The notes under the pieces: generated by a model
The model's input: only the letters and a program-made list of their open reading frames with translations
Told to the model about the DNA's origin: nothing
Databases searched by the model: none
In this document: piece by piece, positions 24,559-33,591 of the stretch
Position numbering within the stretch: position 1 is the stretch's first letter
Layout of the letters: each line of letters opens with the position of its first letter
Position numbers and translations under genes: made by a program
Assembly (NCBI GenBank): GCA_041658565.1
Contig: JBAZZY010000012.1
Location: 13,260-77,259 of the forward strand
Source of the DNA: Actinomycetota bacterium
GTDB taxonomy: Bacteria; Actinomycetota; AC-67
DNA: 64,000 nt
Direction: 5' to 3'

Positions 24559-26055
24559 ATGACCGGAATGAAGATGCCGGGCGCGCGCGGCGTTGGGGCG
24601 CGCGCGGCGGCGGCGGCGCTCGCGCTTGCGGCGCTCCTGGCCGCATGCGGAAAGCCCGCCGCAGACAACCCGGGGGCGATCGGCTCCGACACTCCGATCG
24701 GGTCGGGGTCCGCGACCGCCGGCCCTTCGGCGGGGACTTCGGGCGTGCCGTCGGCGTCGACCTCCTCCGGCACAGGCGGTTCGCGAAAGACCGGGACTCC
24801 GACTGCGAAGCCGACGTTCGGCAAGGACCCCAAGAGCGGGCGTGTCCTGACGGCGACCGATCGCGGCGTGACCAAGGACAGCATCAAACTGGCGTGGTTC
24901 GAGGTCGAGAAGGCGGAGCGTCAGCTCGGCGCCAGTATCGGTATGTCCTGGGCCGCGACGTTGCAGGAGCCCATGGTCTACGTCCAGCCTTTCGTAGACG
25001 AGATCAATTCCAGGGGCGGCATAAACGGGCGCAAACTGAACGTGGAGCTGATCGAGTACCAGACGGTTTCGTTCGACGACATGCAGGCTGCGTGCGTGCG
25101 AGCGGCCGAGGACATGAAGGTGTTCGGAGCGATCACCGGCGTTGGGTTCTGGGGCGACGGCGAGGTATGCCTCGGGACCAAGCAGATCCCGACGCTTACC
25201 TACAACTCCGCGTCGGCCGACCAGCTGTATCGCAGGGAAAAGGGCTGGGTCCGCGAGACGTTGATGAACAAGGACCGGGTCGTCAAGAACTTGATCGACT
25301 GGCTCGTGGCGAGCAAGACGGCAACGCCGTCTATGCGTGTCGGCGTGCCCTATCTGGAGACGCCCGAGTACAAACAGGTCGTCGAGAAGGTGGTGCTGCC
25401 GTACCTCAAGCAGAAGGGATTGAACGTGGTTCAGAAGGCCACGTTCTCGACCAGCTACGACGAGACGCCCCGGCAAGCGGCGAGCGCCGTGCTGCTCTTT
25501 AAGCAGTCGGATGTCAACTTCGTGTTTCCGGCGCTGACTTGGTGGGAGATGTATCACTTCACCAACCAGGCGCAGGCCCAGAGCTACAAGCCGAAGTACA
25601 CGACGTCGGACTTCGGTGAGTTGGCGAAGGACCCGCCTGCGTCGATCTTCGCGCCCGAGCAGTGGGACGGGACCACCGGGATCGCGGTGACGCGAACCGG
25701 CGAGCTGGCCGCCGGCAAGCCCCGCACCGCGCAGCAAAAGGAGTGCGAGTCGGTCTTCACCTCGCGAGGGGGCAGTATCCAAAACGCCTCCGACCGCGAT
25801 TACGTGTGGATTGTGTGCGAGCACTTGCGCTTGTTCGAGATAGCAGCGAGTGCCGCGGGTCCGAACCTCACTCGGCAGCGCTATCTCGACGCGCTCGACG
25901 CACTTGGGAGCTACACCGACCGCACCGCGCTCTCGGACACGCTGAAGTTCGGCAAGGGGAAGTGGGACGCTGCCGATCGCTATGCGGTCGTCAAGTGGCA
26001 CGCCTCCTGTAAGTGCTACCACCAGATCGAAGGCTTCCGGACCGGCCGTTGGTAG
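24559..26055 (+). CDS. Lipoprotein substrate-binding component of a Liv-type importer
   Basis: A 498-residue Peripla_BP_6 protein. The signal ends in a lipobox (LAALLAAC), so the mature Cys near residue 34 is lipidated. A Ser/Thr/Gly-rich linker leads to the ligand domain: ...DSIKLAWFEVEKAERQLG, VDEINSRGGINGRKLNVELIEYQ (both quoted in part) and ITGVGFWGDGEVC. It binds the solute outside and hands it to the LivH-LivM channel encoded four bases downstream by way of LivF. Ligand unknown; amino acids or peptides fit the upstream peptidase. Confidence 0.88.
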   Translation: MTGMKMPGARGVGARAAAAALALAALLAACGKPAADNPGAIGSDTPIGSGSATAGPSAGTSGVPSASTSSGTGGSRKTGTPTAKPTFGKDPKSGRVLTATDRGVTKDSIKLAWFEVEKAERQLGASIGMSWAATLQEPMVYVQPFVDEINSRGGINGRKLNVELIEYQTVSFDDMQAACVRAAEDMKVFGAITGVGFWGDGEVCLGTKQIPTLTYNSASADQLYRREKGWVRETLMNKDRVVKNLIDWLVASKTATPSMRVGVPYLETPEYKQVVEKVVLPYLKQKGLNVVQKATFSTSYDETPRQAASAVLLFKQSDVNFVFPALTWWEMYHFTNQAQAQSYKPKYTTSDFGELAKDPPASIFAPEQWDGTTGIAVTRTGELAAGKPRTAQQKECESVFTSRGGSIQNASDRDYVWIVCEHLRLFEIAASAAGPNLTRQRYLDALDALGSYTDRTALSDTLKFGKGKWDAADRYAVVKWHASCKCYHQIEGFRTGRW

Positions 26056-26059
26056 GCGG

Positions 26060-26857
26060 ATGAACCGCGGCCCTGCTTCCTTCTCGCAGGCCGGTCCTGC
26101 GCCGCTTCTGGAGGTGCAGGGTCTGCACTTTCGCTACGGCAGCGTCGAGGTCTTGTTCGGCATCGACATCGAGGTCGCGCCCGGCGAAGCCGTCGCGCTC
26201 TTGGGCACAAATGGGGCCGGAAAGTCGACGCTGCTGAGGGCGATCTCCGGTCTCGATCTTCCCTCTGCCGGCAGGGTGTTGTTCAACGGCTTGGACGTGA
26301 CCGGGATTCCGGCGGAACGCCGTGTGCGCCGCGGAATCGCGCACGTTCCCGGTGGACGCGGGGTTTTTCCGTCGTTGACGGTGCTTGAGAATCTGCGCAC
26401 CGGCGCGTACTCGCTGGGACGGTGCCGCTGTCCGATCGAGGAGAGCATTGAGCGCGTGTTCTCGGTCTTTGGCGAACTCGCCGAGCGACGGAGCCAGCGC
26501 GCCGGTACGCTGTCGGGGGGCCAGCAGCAGATGCTGGCGCTCGGGCGGGCATTCCTTACCGAGCCGAAACTAGTGATGATCGATGAGTTGACGCTCGGGC
26601 TTGCGCCCTCGGTCGTCGAGCGCCTGGCTGAAGCGCTGCGGGTGTTTCAGCAGTCCGGGGTGAGTCTGCTGTTGGTTGAGCAGTCGGTGAACGTGGCTTT
26701 GGCGCTGTGCGAACGTGCGTACTTTCTGGAGCGCGGACAAGTGACGTTCTCGGGCCGAACTCGCGAGTTGTTGGAACGCCCCGACATCGTGCGCTCGGTG
26801 TTCCTGGAAGGCGCGCGCTCGGCGTTGTCGTCGGCGGTCGAGGAGCCCGGATCGTGA
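26060..26857 (+). CDS. livF: Liv-type ABC transporter ATPase LivF (second system)
   Basis: A 265-residue ATPase with Walker A GTNGAGKST, AHVPGGRGVFPSLTV, LSGGQQQMLALGRA and Walker B KLVMIDELTLGLAP, the last being LivF-typical. It follows the binding-protein gene after four bases and overlaps the permease fusion gene as GTGA. Unlike the first LivF it ends without a DNA-binding-like tail. The ATG at 26060 is used; the open frame upstream overlaps the binding-protein gene. Confidence 0.92.
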   Translation: MNRGPASFSQAGPAPLLEVQGLHFRYGSVEVLFGIDIEVAPGEAVALLGTNGAGKSTLLRAISGLDLPSAGRVLFNGLDVTGIPAERRVRRGIAHVPGGRGVFPSLTVLENLRTGAYSLGRCRCPIEESIERVFSVFGELAERRSQRAGTLSGGQQQMLALGRAFLTEPKLVMIDELTLGLAPSVVERLAEALRVFQQSGVSLLLVEQSVNVALALCERAYFLERGQVTFSGRTRELLERPDIVRSVFLEGARSALSSAVEEPGS

Positions 26858-29580
26858 GCGAGTTCTTGCCGCTCTCCGTCCTGACGCTTGGCCTCGTCGT
26901 CGGGTTGGCGTACGCGGCGCTGGCGATGGGCATCGTGCTGACCTACAAGTCGAGCCGGGTGGTGAACTTCGCTCACGGCGAGGTCGGTGCGCTGGCGGCG
27001 GCGGTTCTTGCGCTGCTCGTCAACGACCACAAGGTTCCGTTCGGCGTCGCGCTCGTAGTGGCGGTTGCGATTGCGGTCGCGTTGGGCGTGGGTTCCGAGC
27101 GTCTGGTCGTGCGCCGGCTTGCGAAGGCTCCGCGAGTGATCGTGCTCGTCGCGACGCTGGGGCTGACGCAGTTGTTCTTGTTCGGGACGCTGTTCACGAC
27201 TGGGGCGATTCAGAACAAGGGTCCGGGCTTTCCGCTGGCGTTTCGCTTTCACGTCGACGTAGGTGTGCTGGTTCTGAACGCGAGTCATCTGCTGATCCTT
27301 GTGTTGGTTCCTTTGGCAGCGATCGTGCTGGCGCTGTTCTTCCGCTTCACGCGGCTGGGGGTCGCGGTGCGCGCATCGGCTGAGAACGTGGACTCCGCGC
27401 GCCTCGCAGGCATCAACGTAGGCCGTGTTTCCGGTGTGGTATGGGCGATCGCGGCGGGATTTTCGGCGCTCACGGGGATCCTGCTTGGGCCGGGGAAGTC
27501 ACTGTTGGCGTCGGAGTCGATGGGCCCGGGTCTGTTGTTGCGCGCGCTGGCCGCCGCGGTGATTGGGAAGATGACGAGCCTGCCGCGCGCCTTCGCCGCC
27601 GCGGTTGGAATCGGAGTCATCGAGCAGGTGCTGTACTTCAATCGCCCGATGTCGGGAGAGGTCGAGGTCGTGCTGTTCGCGATCGTGCTGGGTGGCTTGC
27701 TGATGCAGTCGCGGGGCGGTCTGCGCGATCAGGAAACATCCTCGTGGGTGTTCACGAGCGTGTCGCGATCTTCGGGCGCGCGCCGGTTCGGGTGGGTCGC
27801 GGGCGTGGGGGCTCTTGCTGTTGCGGCTGCCGCTCCGGCGGTGCTGAATAACTCGCAAACATTCCTGGCGACCACGATCCTTGTGTTCGCGATGGTCGCG
27901 CTGTCGGTCACGTTGCTGACCGGATACGCCGGGCAAATCTCACTCGGGCAGTTCGCGTTCGTCGGGCTGGGGGCGGCGGTGTCCTTTCGCTTGATGGACT
28001 CCGCGCACGTGCCGTTCCCGGTGGCGGTCTTGCTTGCCGCCGCGGCCGGCGGGGCGGCGTCCGGGCTCATCGGGATTCCGGCGCTGCGCGTGCGCGGCCT
28101 CCAACTCGGAGTCGCGACGCTGGCGTTCGCGTTGGTAACCCAGGCGTGGCTGCTCGGCCAGAATTGGCTGTCGGGATCGGGCGTTGTTGCGCCGCGTCCG
28201 GCGATCGGGTCGTTCGTCTTCGACACTGAAAAGCGGTACTACTTCCTCGTTCTCGGCACACTCGTGCTGTCGGTCTTGGCGGTGCGCAACCTGACTCGAA
28301 GCGGCGTCGGGCGTCGGCTGGTTGCCGTTCGCGACAATGAAGTCGGCGCTGCGTCCTTCGCGGTGTCCCCGGTGCGCGCGAAGCTCACCGCGTTCATCGC
28401 GTCCGGCACGCTGGCGGCGCTCGCCGGTGCCATGTACGGACACTGCGTCCGGCACTTCTCCCCCGAGACGTTTCATGCGAGCGAAAGTCTGCGGGTGGTG
28501 GCCATCGCGGTGATTGGAGGGCTGGGGTCGATCCCCGGCGCCATAGCCGGCGCGGTTGCGGTCGTCGGAATCGAGCGGCTGGTGAAGGTCGCCTACCTCG
28601 GGTTCCTCACGACATCGGTGGGCTTGCTCGGGCTGTTGCTGTTCATGCCGCGCGGCCTTGCCGGCATCGGCGACGCGTTGCGCAACGGATTGCTCCGCCG
28701 GTTCGGCCCGCCGGAGGGTGCGACCCAGACGGTTGCCGCGCCGCTCGACGTTGTCCTGTCGGCAGCGCCGGCGCCGTCCTCGCGCGCAGAGACGGTCGGC
28801 GCGCGCGCATTGCGGGTTTCTGGAATGGACCTTGCCTTCGGAGGAGTTACGGCGCTGTCCGGCGTGGGGTTGTCGGTCGCCGCCGGCGAGGTCGTCGGGA
28901 TCATCGGCCCCAACGGCGCGGGTAAGACGACGTTGTTCGACTGCATTTGCGGGCACGTGCGCCCCGACGCGGGTCGGGTCGTGCTGGCCGGGCGTGATGT
29001 CACGTCGCTCGCGCCGCACGCGCGCGCCGCGTTGGGGTTGGTTCGCTCGTTCCAGGACGTGCGCCTGTTTCCCGGGCTCACCGTGATGGACACTTTGCGC
29101 TTGGCGCAGGAGAAGCACTGCGCAACCAACTTCGGCGGCGCCGTGCTGTCGTCACCGGCCGCGCGCGCCGAGGAGCGCCGAAAGAGCCGAAAAGCGGTCG
29201 AATTGTTGGAGTTGATGGGGCTCGGAACCTATCGCGACAAGTTGATCTCGGAGTTGTCCACCGGGACGCGCCGCGTCGTGGAACTCGGATGCATGCTGGC
29301 GCTCGAGCCCAGCGTGTTGTTGCTCGATGAACCGAGTGCGGGGATCGCGCAGAAAGAGGTGGAGTCTCTCGGCGATCTGCTCGCCTCTATCCGGCGGATA
29401 ACCGGGACCACGATGCTGGTGATCGAACACGACATACCGCTGATCGCCGCGATGTCCGACCGGCTCGTCGCGATGGAGTCCGGACGCGTTTTGTGCGAAG
29501 GGCTCCCCGACACGGTCCTTCGTGATGCTCGGGTTGTTGCCTCTTACCTGGGGTCGGCCGGTGTCGCCGTCGGCAGGTGA
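26854..29580 (+). CDS. LivH-LivM-LivG fusion: permease-permease-ATPase of a Liv-type importer
   Basis: A single 908-residue polypeptide starting at GTG 26854. Residues 1-290 are LivH (GLAYAALAMGIVLTYKSSRV, NFAHGEVGA). Residues 306-612 are LivM (GYAGQISLGQFAFVGLGA, RLVAVRDNEVGAASFAV). Residues 646-908 are LivG (Walker A GPNGAGKTT near 683, GLVRSFQDVRLFPGLTV, LSTGTRRVVELGC, LLLDEPSAGIAQKE). All nucleotide-binding motifs are intact and no stop or frameshift interrupts the joins. With the separate LivF this gives a complete importer with fixed 1:1:1 stoichiometry. Permease-permease-ATPase fusions are known in some Actinobacteria but are uncommon. Confidence 0.92.
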   Translation: MSEFLPLSVLTLGLVVGLAYAALAMGIVLTYKSSRVVNFAHGEVGALAAAVLALLVNDHKVPFGVALVVAVAIAVALGVGSERLVVRRLAKAPRVIVLVATLGLTQLFLFGTLFTTGAIQNKGPGFPLAFRFHVDVGVLVLNASHLLILVLVPLAAIVLALFFRFTRLGVAVRASAENVDSARLAGINVGRVSGVVWAIAAGFSALTGILLGPGKSLLASESMGPGLLLRALAAAVIGKMTSLPRAFAAAVGIGVIEQVLYFNRPMSGEVEVVLFAIVLGGLLMQSRGGLRDQETSSWVFTSVSRSSGARRFGWVAGVGALAVAAAAPAVLNNSQTFLATTILVFAMVALSVTLLTGYAGQISLGQFAFVGLGAAVSFRLMDSAHVPFPVAVLLAAAAGGAASGLIGIPALRVRGLQLGVATLAFALVTQAWLLGQNWLSGSGVVAPRPAIGSFVFDTEKRYYFLVLGTLVLSVLAVRNLTRSGVGRRLVAVRDNEVGAASFAVSPVRAKLTAFIASGTLAALAGAMYGHCVRHFSPETFHASESLRVVAIAVIGGLGSIPGAIAGAVAVVGIERLVKVAYLGFLTTSVGLLGLLLFMPRGLAGIGDALRNGLLRRFGPPEGATQTVAAPLDVVLSAAPAPSSRAETVGARALRVSGMDLAFGGVTALSGVGLSVAAGEVVGIIGPNGAGKTTLFDCICGHVRPDAGRVVLAGRDVTSLAPHARAALGLVRSFQDVRLFPGLTVMDTLRLAQEKHCATNFGGAVLSSPAARAEERRKSRKAVELLELMGLGTYRDKLISELSTGTRRVVELGCMLALEPSVLLLDEPSAGIAQKEVESLGDLLASIRRITGTTMLVIEHDIPLIAAMSDRLVAMESGRVLCEGLPDTVLRDARVVASYLGSAGVAVGR

Positions 29581-29605
29581 CGCGGTGAGCTTTGGCTCAC
29601 GCGTC
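29579..29605. terminator. Hairpin between convergent genes
   Basis: GACGCGGTGAGC and GCTCACGCGTC pair with one bulged G around a TTTG loop. It sits in the 16-base gap between the convergent liv fusion and methyltransferase genes and overlaps both ends, so it can serve as a bidirectional terminator. Confidence 0.65.
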
Positions 29606-30217
29606 GCCGGGTACCGCGACGATCTCGCGCCAGACGCCGCTGCGTCGAACCTCGATGATGCGCAGTCCTGCCGCCGCGACGTTGTCCTCCGTTCTGCGGT
29701 TGGCGCTGTAGCCGAACAGGCGGCGGGTGAGGATGCTGATCAGATCGACCATCGCGCCGAGGATCGGGTTTGCGGGGCGCACGTGCTCCAGCAGCAGGAC
29801 TTGCCCGCCGGGACGCAGGACGCGCCTCAATTCGCGGAGCCCTGTAACGGGGTCGGGCACCGAGCAGAACACACACGTTGCGGTTGCGGTGTCGAAGGAC
29901 GCGTCGGGGAACGGCAAGCGTTGCACGTCGGCGAGTTCGAGGTGCGCCGCGCGCCCGGACGTGGCCGCGCGCTTGGCTGCGCGCGCCAGCATTCGTGCCG
30001 ACACGTCGATGCCGACGACCGAGACCTGCGGCGGGTAGGCGTCGAAGTTCCGTCCGGTGCCGACGCCGGCCTCCAGCGTCACGCCGCGCGCGCGCGCGAA
30101 CAGGCGACGCCGCATTCGCATGACGCCGAACCACTCCATCGGGCTGTTGATGAAGTCGTACACGCCGGCGTTGCGATCGTACCGGCGCGCGGTCCTTTCC
30201 ATTTCGCGTCCATTCAT
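29597..30217 (-). CDS. Class I SAM-dependent methyltransferase (UbiE/COQ5-like)
   Basis: A 206-residue methyltransferase. Motif I is LEAGVGTGRN, followed by VVGIDVSARML, PFPDASFDTATATCVFCSV and LRPGGQVLLLEHVRP, the last typical of UbiE-type and phospholipid methyltransferases. The ATG at 30217 has GGAGCGGGG upstream; the frame upstream to 30328 lacks family similarity. Substrate unknown. The gene diverges from the M28 peptidase at 30304. Confidence 0.83.
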   Translation of the reverse strand: MNGREMERTARRYDRNAGVYDFINSPMEWFGVMRMRRRLFARARGVTLEAGVGTGRNFDAYPPQVSVVGIDVSARMLARAAKRAATSGRAAHLELADVQRLPFPDASFDTATATCVFCSVPDPVTGLRELRRVLRPGGQVLLLEHVRPANPILGAMVDLISILTRRLFGYSANRRTEDNVAAAGLRIIEVRRSGVWREIVAVPGDA

Positions 30218-30303
30218 GTCCGCCCCGCTCCCGTTGGGTCGCTGCACACCGTAGCCGTTTCCGTCACCCGCGTGAAGAAGCCTTGCGCTCTCGCAGGTGT
30301 GCG

Positions 30304-31725
30304 ATGAGGCGTGCCGTGTCGACGACATGGGTTGCCGCCGTTTTCGTCGGCGTCGTTCTTCCGAGCGGCGCCGGCCCGGTGCCGGACTCGCCGATCGCGC
30401 GCGTCGTGCGCATCGCTCACGAACTCGATGAGGCGATAGGAGAGGACGCCGTGCGGGATGAGATCACGGCCCTTGCGACCGTTGCTCCGCACCGTCGCGC
30501 GGGCACGCCGTTCGAGATCGTCGCCCGCGACTGGGTGTACCGGCGCTTCCTCGACGCCGGACTCTCCAACGTGCGCATCGAGGAGAGCCCATACCTTTCG
30601 TGGCAACCGCGTCGGGTTGGGCTGTTCGACTCCTCAGCATCACCCGCCGACCTCGAGGTCCGTCCGATCATCGGCTCACCAAACACGCTCCCAACCGGTT
30701 TGACCGCGCCGATTGTGTACGTCGGACGCGGCGAATCGGCCGATTACGCGAAGTTGTCGCCGGCCGACTACGTCGGGCGCATTCACGTCGTGCGCCGTGG
30801 CGGCACACATCGCTTCGACAAGTACATCGCCGCCGTGCAGCACGGTGCCGTTGGTTTCGTGTTCGCCCACGATGTCCACGAACCGGACCGCAACCTGATC
30901 GAGACCGGCAGCATCGTGCCGCTCACTTCGATCCCCGCTGTCGCGATCGGCGCCGGCGACGGCGACCGTCTGGAAGAGGCGTGGCGGAACGGGATTGCAC
31001 CTGAGGTCACGCTTGTTGTCGATGCCGAGAGCCGTCCCTCGGTCACCTGGAACGTGATCGGCGAGATTCCCGCCGCGGTTTCGACCCAGGAGTTCGTAGT
31101 GTTCGGCACGCATTACGACTCTCACGACGTCGGGCCGTCGGTGGCCGACAACGCCGCGGGGATGGGAGCCACGATTGCCGCCGCGCGCGTTCTCGCCTCG
31201 CGATGGAGCTATGCGCGCACGATCCGAGTCATCGCCTTCGGCGCCGAAGAGATCGGTCTGCAGGGATCGGTCGTGCACGCCGCGCGAACAGCGCCGGACA
31301 TACTTGCTTCCTGCCGCTTGATGGCGGACATCGACGTCGCGGGCAACGGCGACGCCGGCGCGGCGTTGAACGCGACCGGATCGCCGCGCAGCGAAACGGC
31401 GACGGCAGCAGCGATGGTGGCGGCTGCGCTCGAGTACGAGCGAAGAAGCGGATATGGATTCAAGGCGGAGACCGGGGAGTTCCCAGCGGGTTACGCCTCC
31501 GCCTCGAATGATTCGGCCTCATATGCCGTCGGCGGTTGCCCGACGCTGGCGCTGAACAAGTGGCCCTTCGCGCACTACCACACCCAGTACGACACGCTGG
31601 ACGAGATTGACTGGAGCGACGCGCGCCTGACCGCCGTCATCGCCGCCTCGATCGTCGCCGAATATGCGCTCGGCGACGACCTCACCGCGGGACCCACCCT
31701 GAGGGGGGCGCGGAAGCAAAGATGA
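30304..31725 (+). CDS. Secreted M28-family metallopeptidase, second copy
   Basis: A 473-residue protein with a short signal (MRRAVSTTWVAAVFVGVVL). Zinc ligands and catalytic residues are visible in FGTHYDSHDVGPSVADNAAG, FGAEEIGLQGS, LMADIDVAGNGD and a late FAHYHTQYDT. The ATG at 30304 has AGGTG five bases upstream; a TTG at 30283 is the alternative. It is only distantly related to the other M28 enzyme. The next gene overlaps its stop as ATGA, linking peptide hydrolysis with a PLP enzyme of amino-acid breakdown. Confidence 0.87.
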   Translation: MRRAVSTTWVAAVFVGVVLPSGAGPVPDSPIARVVRIAHELDEAIGEDAVRDEITALATVAPHRRAGTPFEIVARDWVYRRFLDAGLSNVRIEESPYLSWQPRRVGLFDSSASPADLEVRPIIGSPNTLPTGLTAPIVYVGRGESADYAKLSPADYVGRIHVVRRGGTHRFDKYIAAVQHGAVGFVFAHDVHEPDRNLIETGSIVPLTSIPAVAIGAGDGDRLEEAWRNGIAPEVTLVVDAESRPSVTWNVIGEIPAAVSTQEFVVFGTHYDSHDVGPSVADNAAGMGATIAAARVLASRWSYARTIRVIAFGAEEIGLQGSVVHAARTAPDILASCRLMADIDVAGNGDAGAALNATGSPRSETATAAAMVAAALEYERRSGYGFKAETGEFPAGYASASNDSASYAVGGCPTLALNKWPFAHYHTQYDTLDEIDWSDARLTAVIAASIVAEYALGDDLTAGPTLRGARKQR

Positions 31726-32816
31726 GCGAACAGGACTTCGCGCCCGGCGCGCGCAACGCAGTCGCTCCAAGGGAACTGTTTCGCAGGTTTCCCGAGTTGC
31801 GCGCGCGCATCCCGTGGGTTCCTCTCGCCGATCTGCCGACGCCCGTTGAGCGCATGGCTCGGCTGGAAGAGTCCCTGCCCGGCGACGCGCGGCTGTTCGT
31901 GAAGCGCGACGACCTAACCAACTCCGGGTACGGCGGGAACAAGGTTCGCAAGTTCGAGTTCGTGCTGGCGCAAGCGGTCGCCTCGGGTGCGACGCACGTC
32001 GTAACGGCGGGTGGGTGGGGTTCTCATCACGTCCTCGCAACGGCGTTCTTCGCGCGCCGGTTTGGGCTGGCAACGCGCGCATACGTCTTCCCGCAGCCCT
32101 TCAACGACCACGTCGGTCGTCAGTTGCTTGCGATGGCGGCCTGCGGTGCCGAACTCGTGCCTTGCGCCGGACCGTCGGTTGCTTTCGCGCGGCTCGCTGT
32201 GGCGCGCGCGCGCCGAAACGCTCCGTTCGTAATCGCGCCCGGTGGCAGCACTGTGGCGGGAATGCTGGGCTACGTCGAGGCCGGACTGGAAATCGCTGCG
32301 CAGGTGACTCGCGACGAACTTCCGCCACCCGACGCGATCGTAACCGCACTCGGTTCGGGTGGAACCGCCGCGGGTTTGGCGGTCGGACTTGCGCTTGCGG
32401 GATTGGCGGCCGAAGTGATCGCCGTGCGTATTACTTCGCCGGTCGCCGCGAACGCGCGCTACGTGGATTTGCTGTGTCGTCGCGTGCTGCGGTGCCTGAA
32501 CTCCGTCGTCCACACCGACCTTCGTCCCAGCGTCCGCGTACTCGGAGGGTACCTGGGCAAGGGATACGGGTTCCCGACAGCGGCCGGGGTTGCTGCGACG
32601 AGGCGCGCGCGTGACACCGAAGGGCTGCGCTTGGAGCCGAGCTATACCGCGAAAGCGATGGCTGCGTTCACCGATGTCGCTTCGCGGTCTGCGTCGCGCG
32701 GCAAGACCTACATGTTCCTCGATACATTCAGTTCGTCCCCGCTGGACTCACTCGTCCGAGCGGCTTCCCCAGCCGACCTGCCTCCCGCGCTGCGCGCGCT
32801 GTTTGCGCGCGCCTAG
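31722..32816 (+). CDS. PLP-dependent D-cysteine desulfhydrase/ACC deaminase-like enzyme
   Basis: A 364-residue fold-type II PLP enzyme. LFVKRDDLTNSGYGGNKVRKFE contains the Schiff-base lysine in GGNKVRK (quoted in part), GSGGTAAGLAVG is the phosphate-binding loop, and TYMFLDTFSSSP is near the C-terminus. Members convert D-cysteine to pyruvate, sulfide and ammonia or deaminate ACC; sequence alone does not decide which. An N-terminal extension of about 25 residues is present. Translation is coupled to the peptidase through the 4-base overlap. Confidence 0.85.
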   Translation: MSEQDFAPGARNAVAPRELFRRFPELRARIPWVPLADLPTPVERMARLEESLPGDARLFVKRDDLTNSGYGGNKVRKFEFVLAQAVASGATHVVTAGGWGSHHVLATAFFARRFGLATRAYVFPQPFNDHVGRQLLAMAACGAELVPCAGPSVAFARLAVARARRNAPFVIAPGGSTVAGMLGYVEAGLEIAAQVTRDELPPPDAIVTALGSGGTAAGLAVGLALAGLAAEVIAVRITSPVAANARYVDLLCRRVLRCLNSVVHTDLRPSVRVLGGYLGKGYGFPTAAGVAATRRARDTEGLRLEPSYTAKAMAAFTDVASRSASRGKTYMFLDTFSSSPLDSLVRAASPADLPPALRALFARA

Positions 32817-32972
32817 GACGCGGGCGTTGTGCCGCGGTGAACCGGTTGAGTGCATTCCGCTGGTAGGGTTTCGCCGGTGACGCACTACATCCGGGGTTCA
32901 GGCTTTCCTCGTACCCGACCCGGCATCGGCACTTATGGCACGGCTTGACGGTCGGCACGACAGGGGGACGAA

Positions 32973-33536
32973 ATGGCGTATTGCGCGAACTGCGGGTTGG
33001 AGATCTCGGACCAGGCGATTGCTTGTCCAAAGTGCGGACAGCCGGGTGGCGGCAGTCAGACGGTCTCGACGGACACATCTTTGGCGTCCTGGGGTCAGCG
33101 GGTCGGGGCCGCACTCATCGACGGCCTCGTCGTGGGAGTGCCGTCGTGGATACTGATGGCGATCTTCGGGATCGGCGCGGCTGCCAGCGGACAGGTCGAG
33201 GTCGATCCAATCACCGGTGAGGTGGTCGGGGGCGGGGGTGCGCTCTTCCTGATGATGGCGGTGGTATTCGCGGTCGGAGTCTTGTATCGCGTCCTTCTTG
33301 AAGGCGGTCGGCGCGGCCAGACCGTCGGCAAGATGGCCTTGCGGATCCAGGTCCGAGACGCCACCGCCGGCGGATCGATCGGTTACGGTCGCGCGTTTCT
33401 GCGCTGGGTGGTCGCGGGCGCCCTTTGGATCGTCACCGTCCCGGGCATCATCGACGTGCTGTTCCCGCTTTGGGACAAGCGGCGCCAGACGCTGCACGAC
33501 AAGGCCGCTCGCTCGATCGTCGTCCGAGTCGCCTGA
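32973..33536 (+). CDS. RDD-family membrane protein with N-terminal zinc ribbon
   Basis: A 187-residue protein. Residues 4-22 form a zinc ribbon (CANCGLEI, CPKCGQP). The RDD domain follows: SWGQRVGAALIDGLVVG supplies the R-D, and GRRGQTVGKMALRIQVRD and PLWDKRRQTLHDKAA are family hallmarks. Three hydrophobic segments span the membrane. Some RDD proteins are proposed Na+/H+ antiporters, but most are uncharacterised. A strong hairpin follows the stop. Confidence 0.87.
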   Translation: MAYCANCGLEISDQAIACPKCGQPGGGSQTVSTDTSLASWGQRVGAALIDGLVVGVPSWILMAIFGIGAAASGQVEVDPITGEVVGGGGALFLMMAVVFAVGVLYRVLLEGGRRGQTVGKMALRIQVRDATAGGSIGYGRAFLRWVVAGALWIVTVPGIIDVLFPLWDKRRQTLHDKAARSIVVRVA

Positions 33537-33551
33537 TCAAGAAACAGCGAG

Positions 33552-33591
33552 TGGGATCGGTTCACCCAAGTTCGGTGGTGAGCCGGTCCCA
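33552..33591. terminator. 15-bp hairpin between convergent RDD and ABC-F genes
   Basis: Bases 33552-33566 pair with 33577-33591 through 15 pairs, including G-T wobbles, around a 10-base loop. It overlaps the stop codon of the ABC-F gene and lies 16 bases after the RDD stop, so it probably terminates both transcripts. Confidence 0.65.

Noticed and set aside
24181..26022. A 613-codon minus-strand open frame opposite the Liv binding protein
   Set aside because: It is Arg/Gly/His-rich with no motif, and the plus strand encodes clear M28 and binding-protein domains over the same bases.
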